Shown: positions 10,516 to 22,078 of the stretch, in pieces | Position numbering within the stretch: the first letter of the stretch is position 1 | Layout: each line of letters starts with the position of its first letter | Position numbers and translations under genes: made by a program | Assembly: GCA_023548195.1 (NCBI GenBank) | Contig: JAJHZJ010000751.1 | Coordinates: 1,864,501-1,928,500, forward strand | Origin: Bettongia penicillata ogilbyi | Taxonomy: Eukaryota > Chordata > Mammalia > Diprotodontia > Potoroidae | DNA length: 64,000 nt | Reading direction: 5' to 3' | Notes under the pieces: generated by a model | Databases searched by the model: none | Told to the model about the DNA's origin: nothing | What the model saw: only the letters and a program-made list of their open reading frames with translations

Positions 10516-10617
10516 CTGTGACACACTTTGATACTGATAAGAATTTCTTTCTGTTCTTGACCTGTTTGGTGCAGCTATCTAGTAGTAGAATAGTTAGGCC
10601 AAAGGTTCAGTGCTGTT

Positions 10618-10649
<32 letters not shown>

Positions 10650-10740
10650 ACACACACATACACACACACACATACACACACATACACACACACACATTTC
10701 CTGTGTGCCTGCATATACATGTATATATATATATATATGC
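10618..10740 (+). repeat. (CA)n microsatellite followed by (TA)n
   Basis: About 80 bases of CA with scattered TA units (10618-10696) are followed by (TA)n at about 10721-10738. The overlapping 91- and 104-residue frames are His/Thr dipeptide translations of this repeat, not genes. Confidence 0.95.
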
Positions 10741-11126
10741 ACATATACACACAGGCACCAAAGGACACATATTCACAAGCTCACCTCACATGCCTGTTTC
10801 TGTCTCTGCCATGGAAATTCATCACCAGCTGAACATCTTGCTTTATGCACTTACTACGTTTTTTTATGTTTTTCATTATATTTGAGCAGACATAACTTGG
10901 CTGATTCATAATTTACCAAATATGAACATTTGTCAGAGTTATTTCCAATCACTCAGGAAAATATGCCTTTGTGTATTTTGATTATTTAAAGCAATTTTGC
11001 TGCCTTAATACATGTGTGCCACCAGCACAGCATGACTACCTTGACTGAGGATATGGGAATGTGGTTAATTTTCTTTTATAGGTAGGTAGAGATGCTTTGG
11101 GTTGTTTAACCAATGTTCAGATAGTA

Positions 11127-11133
11127 GTGTGTA

Positions 11134-11177
<44 letters not shown>

Positions 11178-11190
11178 CACGTGTGTGTGT
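11127..11190 (+). repeat. (TG)n microsatellite
   Basis: A long TG run is interrupted by 'tatacac'. The alternating purine-pyrimidine text could adopt Z-DNA. Confidence 0.95.
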
Positions 11191-11529
11191 TTCTTAAGGA
11201 GGCAAGGGGCAGAGGAAGATGAAAGACTAGCTGGTGCCCCCATTAATTTCCTGCCTCACCTACAAGTAGGGATTTGATGCAAAGGAAGATTACAGAGGTG
11301 ATTGTTTACACTGTGTTTATCTTTATATAGATAACCAAATAGAGAATGAGGCAATTTTCTAGATTTGAAATCTTGAAAGTTAGTATGACTCTTTATGTAA
11401 AGCAGCTACTCAAATACCCAAAGGAATCTGTGATCTCTTGATATGGGCTCTCACTCCACAGAAGTACATCTCTGAAGCCATTCATGTCTGCCCATTCTGT
11501 GGGTTTGGGTTAGGGATAGAGAGGGACTA

Positions 11530-11720
11530 GAATTGGTATTTCACTGGTTGAGGGAGCTCCCAGATGAGAAAACCCCTCTACCAATGCAGATCAGCACTCA
11601 TTAAAGTCACAGAGAGTTGCCTAGATCACTGAGAATTTCAGTGCCTTGCCTGGGGTCAAATGCTCAGTATGTTCCTGAGGTAGTGCTTGTACCCAGTGCT
11701 TTCCCTCTCTATTTACTATG
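11530..11720 (-). mobile_element. MIR-like SINE (long-tail form), antisense
   Basis: 'tttcactggttgagggagct', 'ctctaccaatgcagatcagc', 'gagagttgcctagatcactg' and 'tgccttgcctggggtcaaat' are the antisense of the form at 5230-5445. Confidence 0.7.
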
Positions 11721-12994
11721 CCTTATTTCCTTTTTTTAATATTGGAAAAAAATGCTATATCAGGTGGTAGAATTCCAAGACAAAATATGAAAATATTTAT
11801 CACAATTTCTTTGTTAATAACTCAAAGAAAACCTGGAGTATAGAGTAATAGAGGCAAAGAAATATGAAGGGTCATGGGGAAAGGCACAGGAGAGAATACA
11901 TCTTTTTTCATTAAATTGATTTTTTTCAATTAATAAAAAATACTTTTCCTCCTGCCTCCCTGACACATCATTTTTAATAAAAAAATTCAGAAGTTTTTTG
12001 TGGGAAAGTTTCAAGTTTCAGATCTAACTTTAACATGTCAGAGTAAAGACAATATAACCAGAAAAATATTTTGGATTCTTTTCAATCAACTGATTTTTTT
12101 TTTGAAACAAAAAAAGGACTCAAGAACTCTTGATGGGCTGAAAGATTATTCCTACATCTAATCCAAAAGATATGCATGGTTAGATTACAAAAGAGGAAAG
12201 GAGGCCTGCCTCAGAAATCTCCTGAGGCTCCGATGTCCCTGATGCTGATTCCTTTCCTTAATCCTGGGATACTACTTACAGTTTCCCACTATCTTCTCCT
12301 TAAGAATTTATGATTGAGCTTGTATACTAAATCAGTATTGCCTTTGGAAGAGGAGTGAAGAGCTTGCTAAGGATATTTTTAAAGATTCTTTTGGTTCCTT
12401 TGTTAGAGCAATTGCTTTGCATCAGTGCAAATTTTCTGTATGAAAATATATTAATCAGCATCAGTGTCCTTTCCTCTATCAATTTCCAATCTTTTGGCAA
12501 CAATAACTTAAGTAGGTTAAGTCAAGTGGAGTTGTTTTCATTACATGCAATATATATATATTCCTCATTTTTAGTTTATCTTCTAGTTTTGTATCAATTT
12601 TTATCTTAACTATCAAATGAGTATACTGACTGTATATTCAAACAGCTAAATTAGAAATGACCCCATCAGTAAGGAGTCAGTCCCTGACTTAAAATAGAGT
12701 CAATTTCAATTTAATCAAAGCATTAATCCAAATGTATAAATGAGCTTCCTATATAACAAAATCTTTCTTGCACATATATCTTCAACTTTACATTATATCT
12801 TGAATTTGGCAAGCTTTATTCTTAAATTCCATAGCATTTGGATTTCCAATGTGATTCTTCAGATTAATTTACCCCAGAGGAAAACAGCTGAGCTAGTCAG
12901 TAGATAGCTCTCTCCTATCCATAAAGGGAATACATGGCAAAAGTGTAATCAAAGCACTCATATATTCAGACCTGTATTTTAGCTAATACATTTA
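11721..12994. other. AT-rich unassigned DNA
   Basis: Long A and T runs occur at about 11895-11990 and 12085-12115, possibly decayed L1 3' text. No element or gene is assigned. The 84-residue frame at 12355-12609 is Leu/Ser/Ile-rich with no domain I know. Confidence 0.4.
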
Positions 12995-13110
12995 TGTTCT
13001 CTTCCTTCATTAGAATGTAAGCTCTTTGAGAAGAGGGACCATCTTATTTCTTTATATTTATGTCAGCATTGAGCATCATCCCTGGCATGTAGTAAGCACT
13101 TAAAAATGAA
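12995..13110 (+). mobile_element. L2 3' end, sense
   Basis: 'cattagaatgtaagctcttt', 'gagaagagggaccatcttat' and 'ggcatgtagtaagcacttaa' form the L2 3' terminus. Confidence 0.8.
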
Positions 13111-13114
13111 CCTT

Positions 13115-13350
13115 TTCTCTAATACTTTAAAGTTTCTAAAGCATTTACGTACATTATCTCATTTTATCCATGCTACAACCTTATGAAGTGGGTGCTACAG
13201 CTATTGCCTCCATTTTACAGATATGGAAACTGAGTCTCAGAAAAGTTAAGCAATTTGCCCATAGTCACAGCGCTAAGAAGTATAGGAGAAAGGCTTTGAA
13301 CCGAGGTCTAATTTATACCAACATTTTCTCCACCATGTCACTATGCTTCT
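13115..13350 (-). mobile_element. MIR-type SINE, antisense
   Basis: 'tctaaagcatttacgtacat', 'tatctcattttatccatgct', 'cattttacagatatggaaac' and 'tgcccatagtcacagcgcta' follow the antisense core. Confidence 0.82.
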
Positions 13351-14100
13351 CTTATGTTATAACATCATAAATTATTCATGGACTCCAGTAGTACACACCC
13401 CATACCCGATCTCACAGCAGAATTTCAGATCCTCTGTGCCATGATTCTCACTGACCTACAAGCACTTTGATGTGTACAATTTACCTCACTGATATATGCC
13501 TACATGACCCAGGGTTAATCCTTTGGTAGAAATAAAGAGCTCCACCCAACCATTTTCCATATTTTGTAAACACATGTCCAAAGAAAGCATCTTTGTCTTA
13601 ACCCAATGCTATGGTTGCAAAGGAGATCTGTTTACCACCCCTCTGAGGAATATGGCTTAGTGTAGGCGGGAGTAGACATCTCCTCATATTGCCTGTTCAG
13701 GGGTAGGGAGAGAGTGAGTGTTGTCTCTTTGAAGCAGGATTGTTTATCCACTTAAACCAAAGCGCCACAGTTTGGCTCATGTTATTCCATATCGAATTGC
13801 TTTATATTCTAGTCTCAAGTGCCCCAGGAATTGGTCACAGGATTTGAGAATACTACTTTCTCCTCTGATTCTATTTTCATGATCTAAAGGCAAGAATCTA
13901 CTATGATTCTCTGGAAATGGAACTGCCAAAAATTTCAGAACCTGTGATCAAGTTAACACTAGAAGGACCAGGCAAGTCAATTAACATAAAATTTTTATTA
14001 TAATTTTACTTTGATTAAAATGTTTCATTTCATACTGATTTGCTTTGCCTTATGGATAAACAAAGGGCACCGTTTTGATCAATACAGCTTGGTCCTTTAT
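13351..14100. other. Unassigned DNA
   Basis: I recognise no mobile element or gene in these 750 bases. Confidence 0.45.
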
Positions 14101-14338
14101 ATTGTTGCTGTTCAGCCATGTTCAGCTCTACATGACCCCATACAAGATTTTCTTGGCAAAGGTACTAGAATAGTTTGCCATTTTCTTTTTCAACTTTTTT
14201 ACAGATGAGGAAACTGAAGTAAACAGAGTTAAGTATCTTGCCTAGAGTCACACAGTTAGTGAGTGTCTGAGGCTGAATTTGAACTCGTCTTCCTGATTCC
14301 AGACCCAATGTTCTATCCAATGTGCCACCTAGCTTCCT
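14101..14338 (-). mobile_element. tRNA-derived SINE with RTE-like tail, antisense
   Basis: The antisense tail 'ctacatgaccccatacaaga', 'ttttcttggcaaaggtacta' is followed by 'acagatgaggaaactgaagt', 'gtcacacagttagtgagtgt' and the head 'ctatccaatgtgccacctag'. Essentially full length. Confidence 0.88.
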
Positions 14339-14377
14339 CCCCTTTGAGACATTAAGGTGTTCTTAAATTCCAGAAGG

Positions 14378-14586
14378 TGAAACATGGGGCCTGCTGGCCA
14401 CAAGTGCCTCACCACTTTCTAGGGCAGCCAAACAAGATTAAAATATAATCAGAAGATGTTTAACAGAATAAATAAAAATACAACAAAACTTAGGTAATGT
14501 GGTTTTCTAAGTCGGTGTGGGTGAGCAGGGATCTTTATGTAAGGTTTAGTGGCCCCGGCTTCTGTTTGAATTTGACACCGTTGCTC
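14378..14586 (+). mobile_element. hAT-like MITE, copy 1
   Basis: 'ggggcctgctggccacaagt', 'gattaaaatataatcagaag', 'aataaataaaaatacaacaa', 'ttttctaagtcggtgtgggt' and the end 'tgaatttgacaccg' match the family whose best copy is at 41118-41584. That family has termini resembling CAGN...TCAAAC and GTTTGACACCNCTG. Confidence 0.7.
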
Positions 14587-14599
14587 CATACTGTCACCA

Positions 14600-14740
14600 C
14601 ATTGTTAACATGCCAGCGTATAAGCTTCATGAAGACAGAGACAATCTCTTAAATTATTTTGTATTTAGGATGCCTATTATAAGGTTTACCCCATAGTAGG
14701 TGTTTAATATCAGGTTGCAGATTGAATGAAGGGCTACTTG
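14600..14740 (+). mobile_element. L2 3' end fragment, sense
   Basis: 'taagcttcatgaagacagag', 'accccatagtaggtgtttaa' and 'cagattgaatg' form a degraded L2 terminus. Confidence 0.6.
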
Positions 14741-14814
14741 GGAAGGGTAGAGCCTAGCTAGCTGGAAGAATCAGAGCCTAGCTTTGCATAGGCTCTTTGC
14801 ATTATTATTATCAT

Positions 14815-14995
14815 GATATGGTAGAAAACATGGCTGACTGGCTCCAGGTTCAAATCCTCTGACACTACATTTGTCAACGTACCTTGGACAGGTCTCTTAA
14901 TGTCTCTGGGCCTCAGATTTCCTCTCTGTAAAATGAGGTGATTGACCTTAATAGGTCCCTCCCAACTCTCCCTCTAAGACCCTATTTAATAAATC
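14815..14995 (+). mobile_element. MIR-type SINE, sense
   Basis: 'ctccaggttcaaatcctctg', 'cttggacaggtctcttaatg', 'tttcctctctgtaaaatgag' and 'ggtccctcccaactctccct' follow sense order. Confidence 0.8.
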
Positions 14996-15334
14996 CAGTA
15001 CTTATATGAGATTTCTGGCTATTTAATGACCCAAGAAGTATAAACCCATATTTCAACTAACGTCGGCATTGCCAAAGCTAATTTTACCTGATCTGGGAAA
15101 CATTAAATTTTCCACAAACAGATCAATAGGTTTTGTTTGTTAACTGAACTAACTCCCCCAAGGAATTGAGGTGCCAATAGTTCCCTAGTATTTATATACT
15201 AATCACACATCTGTTTGTCCTTCTAAGATTTAACTTTAGCCTGACTCATTTGGTTAAAGAGAAAATTATTAAGCTAATTTGTATATTAGGCAAAGTATGG
15301 AAGTATGTTTTAGAGTGCCTCATTCTTTGAAACC

Positions 15335-15410
15335 ACTCATTCCACAATCAAACATTTATTAAGTGGCTAAAATGTATAGATCTCCTGATCAGGAAATGGA
15401 GAAGGTGCCA
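15335..15410 (-). mobile_element. L2-type 3' end fragment, antisense
   Basis: 'caatcaaacatttattaagt' opens as an antisense L2 end, then degenerates before the SINE that follows. Confidence 0.45.
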
Positions 15411-15417
15411 AGATTAT

Positions 15418-15582
15418 ATGTGATCTACTGCTTTCCTTTTTCAACTAATTTTACAGAAGAGGAAACTGAGGCAAACAGTTAAGTGACTTACCTAGGGTCA
15501 CACTGCTGGTCAGTGTCTGAGGCTGGATTTGAACTCAGATCTTCCTGACTCCAGGCCCAGTGCTCTATCCAATCTGCCTTCA
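15418..15582 (-). mobile_element. tRNA-derived SINE, antisense
   Basis: 'ttttacagaagaggaaactg', 'gtgacttacctagggtcaca' and 'gctctatccaatctgcc' show antisense order with a well-preserved core. Confidence 0.83.
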
Positions 15583-15784
15583 TTAAGCTTACATAAAATA
15601 GGAGGAAATGACAAGAATGCAGATAATTACAGTACACAAATGGACTGTGATTTGTAGTTGTCCCCCAAAAAGGTATTATGTGAGATATGAAGGGAAGTGA
15701 GGTAGAGTGTGACATGGGCTTCTACCCTTTCGATGATACACATGCTTAAATATCCTCCTGTTAAAAGTGTTGTCATATAGAGGT

Positions 15785-15972
15785 AGGAGACATGTGACCT
15801 GCAACATTCTCCATTAGGGCCAAACAAATTAAAAAGTAATTGCAAATAGCTAACAAGCTAAATTAAAAATGCAATAAAACACAGATAACACTACATTTTA
15901 AAACTGAGTCAACATGCAACCAGCAGGAATCTTAGGCGGAGTTTAGGAACCTGTTTCTATGTGAGTCACACT
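15785..15972 (+). mobile_element. hAT-like MITE, copy 2 (degraded)
   Basis: 'caacattctccattagggcc', 'aattaaaaatgcaataaaac', 'acagataacactacatttta' and 'cctgtttctatgtgagtcac' align with the other copies in the same order. Confidence 0.6.
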
Positions 15973-15984
15973 ATATCAGTTGTA

Positions 15985-16215
15985 TAGTATAAAGAGCATC
16001 GGGTTTAGAGGCAGGAGATTTGAGTTCCAATCCAGGCTTATACAACTGGCAGCTATGTGAACATGGATACTTGACTTATCCTTTTTAAATTTAGGTCCTA
16101 TATCTTTAAAAGGGCGGTGATGATACCCACCTTATAGGATAGTCATAAGGGAAAGTACTTTCGCAAGCCTCAAAACTCTATAGATATATACTATTGTTAT
16201 ATTATTAATATTAAC
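15985..16215 (+). mobile_element. MIR/MAR-type SINE, sense
   Basis: 'aagagcatcgggtttagagg', 'tgagttccaatccaggctta', 'gatacccaccttataggata' and 'gcctcaaaactctatagata', with a (TTAT)-rich tail, follow sense order. Confidence 0.78.
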
Positions 16216-17285
16216 TATAATAATAATCTACTTATTCTGAGCAAAATTTTAGATTTAGACAAACCCTCTTTTCTGTATGTACATAATGGTTGAGAATTCA
16301 TTTTCACCTAGGATTAAAATACCCACAGTGAAGAGATAGCAAAGCTGAATCTCATTGTGCATTCTGCCTTTTCGTGCCATGAAACAGTATCTGGGCAAAA
16401 GACTCTACAGGGGAATAAAGAAGATTTAGAAAAGTCCAAGCCAGAATTAGAATTCAGCGAACGCAGCGCTGGGGTCTTGTTCTACTTGTCTTGTTCATTG
16501 ATTGTGGGGCAAGGGATGTTGGGAGGATTCCAAAAAGCAGTGCATACGTTAAGTCTCTTTTTGTGTTTCAAGAATAATCCTGTAACAATATCTTTAGACA
16601 GTTTTATATCATTGTGGCAGAGTGCCACTGTACCTGTGTCATTTTCCAAGTGCTGGTTTGGACACATTTCATTTTTTTCTTCTTTTTATGGATTGTTACA
16701 CCGATATTTCATGGGTATATCATGACTTATTTAAAGGAGGAGAAAAACTTGTAATTTCTATTACTTCTCTCCCTTCTCAGTTCTTAACCAATCTTGTCTT
16801 CTTTCTGGTTTTTTTTTCCGACTCTTGGGGTCCCCTCTCCACCACCAGTGAATTTCCATAAATTTAAGTGACTTAAGCTGCTTGCTAAATTATTTTGGGT
16901 TTTTATAATTTTTTGCTTTGACTATTCCTGATCACATCCAGATTTATTTTCTAGAGGAAGCTAATTCAGTCAATCCCTCAACTCCCCACCTCCAACCTTT
17001 TTTGTTTTTCCATAAATACTGTATACTTTCAACTAAACAGTCCACTCTGGAGTACAGGAGGATAAAAAAAAATAAGCCGCATTTATTTGCAAACAGATGG
17101 GCTTTCTTCTATCCTAAAGAGGCGCATTACATTTATTCTTCAGTGATACAATATGTGCTAGCTTTGAACAAACATTTTATCCAGACATTAGTTCTAAACA
17201 GTAGAACTAGCAACAGCCCCAAACTGTATGTGTTACCATTCTGAAAAAAACCACATTATTGGAAATCTATTTTTTCTGAAGCAAC
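16216..17285. other. Unassigned DNA
   Basis: No mobile element is recognised. The 122-residue (16357-16725) and 108-residue (16918-17244) frames lack a domain, flanking splice signals I could defend, or any similarity I recall. They are noted as unsupported. Confidence 0.45.
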
Positions 17286-17670
17286 ATGAACTCTCCAGTC
17301 TTCTCACACATCACTTCCCTCCATGTACTCATGATCCAGCTGCCCTTCTCACACCTTTGCATTAGCCATCTCCTATACCTGGAATGTTCTCCCTTCACAC
17401 CTTCATCTTTTAATTTGCCTGGAGTCCTTCAAGACTCAGCATAAATCTCACCTTCTACAGGCCTTTCATGGTTCCTCAGCTTCTAGTGACCATCCCTCTC
17501 AAATTACCTTCCATCTACCCTTTCTAATCTTTACATGTCTCCTCCACCTGAATGTAAGCTCCTTGAGGTTAGGAATGGGTGTTTGGGGCTTTCTTTTTAT
17601 TCCCTTTGATTACTACAGTACCTGGCACATAGTAAGTACTTATTAAATGTCTTCTGATTGATTGAATTGG
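17286..17670 (+). mobile_element. L2 LINE C-terminal/3' UTR segment, sense
   Basis: A long, well-ordered L2 3' region: 'tacctggaatgttctccctt', 'cttcaagactcagcataaat', 'catccctctcaaattacctt', 'gaatgtaagctccttgaggt' and 'cctggcacatagtaagtact', ending with (TGAT)-like 'tgattgattga'. Confidence 0.9.
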
Positions 17671-17809
17671 GGATTTAAATCCTTACATTTACCTTTCATC
17701 ATCTTAAAAGGGATGTGTAGAAGTTTCTAACTCACTAGAAAAGACGAATTTTTGTATTAGAAGGAACAGCTGCTATTGCCGTCTTTATATTATGCACGTG
17801 TTAAAAAGT

Positions 17810-17875
17810 ATACAGCCTGGAATGAGAGATTAACGTTGGCCTCACAGTCAGGGAGACCTGGGTTCCTACTTCCGG
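17810..17875 (+). mobile_element. SINE head fragment, sense
   Basis: 'agattaacgttggcctcaca' and 'gtcagggagacctgggttcc' form the tRNA-like head only. Confidence 0.55.
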
Positions 17876-17879
17876 CTAT

Positions 17880-18310
17880 TCTAATAGTCCCAGATATGAG
17901 CTGATGAAGGCCTTAACCACGTTGTGAATATGTGAGTGGAGAGAAGGGCTCACATCTAAGAGATGTTGTGAAGGCAAAGACAGTAAGACTTGACAACAGA
18001 TTGTAAATAAGATGTAAGCGGGGATAAGGAGTTGAGGATGAAACCAGGGTAGAAAGTCTGGACGATGAGAAGGATGGTGGTGTCCTTGATAGTAATAGGA
18101 AGGTTGAGAAGAAGGAATAATTTTGGGGGAAAGATAATGACTTCTGTTTTGGACATATTGAGTTTGAGATTTCTACAAGATTTACAATTTGAAATCTCTT
18201 ATAGGCAGTTGGCAATTTGGCATAGACGCTTAGGAAAGAGATTGGGGTTGCATACATAGATCTGGGAATTATCTGCATTGAAATGAGACTCAAACCCATA
18301 GTAACTAATG
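17880..18310 (-). mobile_element. L2 LINE reverse-transcriptase remnant, antisense
   Basis: Minus-strand translation gives, from high to low coordinate, YGFESHFNADNSQIY (consensus HGFNYHLYADDSQIY), then MSKTEVIIFPPK (about 18120-18156), LPITIKDTTI, and LQSVVKSYCLCLHNIS (about 17956-18010). This is the CR1-clade (L2) RT palm region. The catalytic YADD reads NADN, and at least one frameshift splits the frame, so it is dead. Confidence 0.85.
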
Positions 18311-18469
18311 AGTATGCTAAGTACGCCAGTATGGGGTGTGACCTGTATGAAAATCCACTGGAGAAGAATGACTATTATACAAGGAAGAATATAAAAATGC
18401 AATAGGAGAGTGATAAAATGCTGTGGGTACGGACTGTCTTCTGGATATTCCGAGACAATTTTGTTTTCA

Positions 18470-18730
18470 AGAATCATAAACTGGCTAGAATTGGAAGTGA
18501 CTTCAGAGGCCAGTCCACACCCATACCATCCCTGTCAAGTGATCACACAGCCTCTTCTTGCCATGCTACACACCACCTCATGAGGCAGTTCATTCTGCTC
18601 TGTTCTGCCTTAACTTAAAAAAAAAAAAGGTTTTGCTGACATCAAGCTTAAATTTGCCACATTATCCTATCTCCCCAGCATCTCCATTGCTCCTATCTTT
18701 TCCTTCTGGGTCAAAGCAGACCAAGGTAAG
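18470..18730 (-). mobile_element. CR1/L3 3' region, antisense
   Basis: 'gaatcataaactggctagaa', 'ttggaagtgacttcagaggc', 'atgaggcagttcattctgct' and 'gctcctatcttttccttctg' follow antisense CR1/L3 order with an A run at 18617-18628. Confidence 0.65.
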
Positions 18731-18799
18731 GATTCAACAAAAAAGGAACCTTAGTAAGACCATCAGCCCCGATTTCTGGTCACAGTAGCTATGAGAGTT

Positions 18800-19130
18800 C
18801 CTAAGAATGGGAAACTATATTCATTTAGCTGGGGAAATCAGGGAAGGTTTCCTGAAAGGAATGTCAATCAAACTGTGAAAATTAGGAAGGGCAGGCACTG
18901 GATAGGCAGAGGAAAGAGAGAAGGCAAAGGAAACAGGATAAGCAAAGGCACAGGGCCTAGAGAGTCCAGGGAATGTTTAAAGGAGCAGAGGGCAATTCTT
19001 TGTCTGGATCATATGGTTATCTCAGGTAATCTGAGATAAAGCTGGAAAGGAAGACTGGGAATAAAAGCTGGAGTTCCTTAAAGGCCAAACAAAGGAATTT
19101 TGAATGTGGTTAGTAGGTAATACGGAATGA
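18800..19130 (-). mobile_element. L2-type LINE C-terminal segment, antisense
   Basis: 'gggaaggtttcctgaaagga', 'aggataagcaaaggcacagg' and 'aaggccaaacaaaggaattt' match the antisense of the L2 segment between RT and 3' end. The 82-residue plus-strand frame across it is spurious. Confidence 0.6.
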
Positions 19131-19499
19131 TTGAATACTTAGTGAACACTCAAGGCTCTCTAGTTTTTACCTTCAAAAAAAGGGAATGGACAAAGATATA
19201 ACAGCATATATGAAAACTGCTAAATGTGAAAAAAATTCCCTTTCCATCCCTATTCTCTTTTATTGTTATTTCAATGAGACCAAGAAAGCAGATAATAATG
19301 AGGGCCAACAGGGAAAACTGGAGAGGACAGACTCAGAGCAGGCAGGTTGGGGTCCCCCACTAGCAGATTCCACATAGTTATGATACTGCTGTCTGCACAA
19401 GGCCTTGTACAAATCTTCATCCCAGACGTTTGGCATTAGAAGAAAGAGGTCCCCCGAGAACAAAGAACCCAGTGAAAGACTGATGAGTCTGGAATGGCT

Positions 19500-19565
19500 A
19501 GGGTCCCAAACTTAGGATCACAGGCTATGTAGCTGGGAGGGAGCTTAGAGATACCCATTTAATTT
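19500..19565 (-). mobile_element. MIR3/L3-like fragment, antisense
   Basis: 'aggatcacaggctatgtagc' and 'tgggagggagcttagagata' are the start of an antisense copy. Confidence 0.5.
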
Positions 19566-19589
19566 CACAAGTAAGGGATGCTGTGATAA

Positions 19590-19845
19590 ATGACTGGGTG
19601 GTGCAATAGGGAGGGTTCAAGAATGACTCGGGTCAGGAATACGTGAGTTTGAATTCCATCTTTGACACTTACTAGTGTGGTCCTGGCCAAGTTATTGAAA
19701 CTCTCCCTGCCTCATTTTCCTCATCTGTAAAATGAACATAATAGTACCCATAGGGTTGTTGTGAGGATAAGCGAAAATGAGATAAGGGAAAAGCCTTTTG
19801 CAAACCTTAAAGTCCTAAATTAATGTTATTTAAAACTGTTGTCAC
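19590..19845 (+). mobile_element. MIR/MAR-type SINE, sense, near full length
   Basis: 'gagtttgaattccatctttg', 'tcattttcctcatctgtaaa', 'catagggttgttgtgaggat' and 'ttgcaaaccttaaagtccta' show all parts in order. Confidence 0.88.
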
Positions 19846-19908
19846 TCTCATCTTCCCCATCTAACAGGATCTAGGGCATGTGGCTATCCTTCAACTGTGT
19901 TATGGTGC

Positions 19909-19933
19909 TGCCCCCCTGAATTCCAGGGGGCAT
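19909..19933. other. C/G inverted repeat (hairpin)
   Basis: CCCCCTG (19912-19918) and CAGGGGG (19924-19930) pair around an AATTC loop. The pairing extends to TG/CA outside a one-base bulge. Confidence 0.75.
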
Positions 19934-20439
19934 TGAGAAGTACCCACCATCTCTATTCCTTTCTCAGGCTCTCAAACAGCAGGCTGCCACTCACCTCTTG
20001 GTGTACCCCTTTGTGAGTGGTTTCATTAGTCTTATGTTAATCTCTGGGGTATATGAGCATCATCCAATAACTTTTCATGGCTATGGCCTCTGTCTTAAAC
20101 TCCTTTCATCCTGAACCACAACACCCTCCATTTCATTTAGGTTCACTTACAAGGACATGCTATACAAAGATTTTAATCAAAATGATGTTGAAATAAAATT
20201 TTAAAAGGTTAATCTCAATAATACCCAGCATATGTATTTCCAATGTCTAATGCTCCAAGAGCCTACAGTGATAAGCAGAGGAAAAAAAGGTTCACATTTT
20301 CATCACTCCCACTTGGGAATGACAGGACCCACTCTGTTTTTCTTCTCACAAATCAACAGGTGCAATAGACTTCTATTGAAGTGATGAATAAGATGTGTTT
20401 GCCCACATATGTTCATGTGTATTGGTCAAAATGCAGAGC
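19934..20439. other. Unassigned DNA
   Basis: No element or gene recognised. Confidence 0.45.
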
Positions 20440-20565
20440 ACTGGAATATATATATATATAATATCATATAGATAAACTTTATATATATGCACATACATCT
20501 ATCTCTTTCTACATATGTATAAAAGCATGTTTGTATGTGGGCATATGTGTGTGTATGTATGTAAT
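20440..20565 (+). repeat. (TA)n/(TG)n low-complexity region
   Basis: TA runs at about 20445-20490 pass into TATG/GTGT units at 20530-20562. The 67-residue frame across it is spurious. Confidence 0.85.
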
Positions 20566-21514
20566 ATCCTGGCTCCTCTCCAAAGAAGAATGATTCCTGT
20601 CTGAATGAGGTGCAGGAGATTGAGACCATAAGACTGGCTTATCTGTTTTCTTCAAAGAGGGGATAATTTAGAATTATTTCTATCTTCCTCCGAAATGCTG
20701 ATAATAAGTTAATTACGTATTATTGTTATATATTACTGTTAATAAATAGGAGAAATGATTTCATTCTTAGATTCAAGTTGCTTTTCTTGTCACAATTCCT
20801 TAAACAGTTAGAAAGGTCCTAAACTACATGTGAAGACATTTTTCCCTTATCACCAAATGCTTTTGTTTTCTCATCACAGATAGGGAATAGCAAATAAGTC
20901 CATTTATACAAGCAGATAGCAGACGGAAATCATAGAAGTTATACAAATTAGAATATTCTAGATAATAAGCTGAGTGAATGAACTCTCTCATTGGGAGAGA
21001 AAGAGATCTCAACCCAATCAAGAGTATTTGGTCTCATTCAAGGGGAAATTCCTTGAAATCTCTAAGGAAACAAGCTAGAGATCAGAAGTTTATCAAGATC
21101 CTAGCAACTAGGACCTAGCTCCTCTATGTGACTGCCACTTCCCAATGTCTTCTCTTTCTCCCTGAGAAATGCCTGATCCTATGTATGCCCTCTCTTGAAG
21201 CCAGAAGAATGAAGGTCTCTCTTCTCCAAAGCTGTCATACCAACTCTGCCCCTCATATGGGCATAAAGTATCCACCAGCTTCCTACTACTCCATTCCTTT
21301 ACTCCTAGAGAAAAGTCTGTTGGGTTTACTGATAGAGAAGAGTCATCATCCCACCAGCGCGATCAGAGTCAGCTCTTGCAGATAGCACACTATTTCCGAG
21401 CTCTACTCTCACTCAATTTTTCTTTTTAATACCCTAACATAAGCTACCTCTGTCATTATCACAGCTCCATCAAACTTCTCACCCTGGAGATACCCCTAAC
21501 CTGTGGCTTAAATA
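20566..21514. other. Unassigned DNA
   Basis: I recognise no repeat or gene. Frames at 20824-21021 and 21128-21385 have no domain. Confidence 0.45.
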
Positions 21515-21565
21515 GAATTTTTATTATCTACCATCTATTTATCTATCTGTCTATCTACTATCTAT
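21515..21565 (+). repeat. (ATCT)n microsatellite
   Basis: Imperfect ATCT units carry CTGT and CTAC variants. Confidence 0.88.
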
Positions 21566-21599
21566 CATGGATCATGCCCCCACATCTTCAAATTACCCA

Positions 21600-21890
21600 G
21601 ACTAAGCACCCCACTTCCTTCAGTTGATCCTGATATGGTACGAACTCAATGTCTTGGTTACCACCTTTGGCTAATCATCAGCTTGTGAATGTCCTTCCTA
21701 AATTGTCATGCCCACTTCTGAACACGCCACACTAGATATGGTCTGACCCCAGCAGTAGAGAGGTCACTTCTCTAGTCCCATATGTAATATGATTTTTGGC
21801 CAACATCTTGTAGTGTTGACTCTTACTAAGCTTTTGGTCCACTTCATATATTTTTTGGACAAACTCTGCTCTCCCCAGGGCTGTATGTAT
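21600..21890 (-). mobile_element. CR1/L3 3' region, antisense
   Basis: 'cttcagttgatcctgatatg', 'gtccttcctaaattgtcatg', 'cccacttctgaacacgccac', 'tagatatggtctgaccccag' and 'gtgttgactcttactaagct' track the conserved antisense 3' UTR of CR1/L3. Confidence 0.8.
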
Positions 21891-21939
21891 GGTATCCTGT
21901 GACATCTCTGAATTCTGTCTGTGGACCATGATGGCAACT

Positions 21940-22010
21940 ACAATTGGAGAGACAGAGACAGAGAGACAGAAGGACAGAGAAAAAAGCAAAGGGGAAGGAG
22001 AGAGAAGGGT
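21940..22010 (+). repeat. (GAGACA)n purine-rich tract
   Basis: GAGACAGA units pass into AAGGGGAAGGAGAGAG-like text. Confidence 0.85.
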
Positions 22011-22078
22011 TAAAATGCTAAAATGAAATGAAAGGCATTCTATTTATTGAACTGATCTGGCCTTGGCTATCTCTAGGA

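Noticed and set aside
10518..10911. Several 60-104-codon frames
   Set aside because: They are dipeptide translations of the (CA)n and (TA)n microsatellites on both strands.
16357..17244. 122- and 108-codon plus-strand frames
   Set aside because: No domain, codon pattern or splice context supports them. In AT-rich DNA of this length, frames of this size are expected by chance.
17913..18299. 128-codon minus-strand frame
   Set aside because: It runs in a shifted frame across a dead L2 RT remnant. The real motifs are split between frames.
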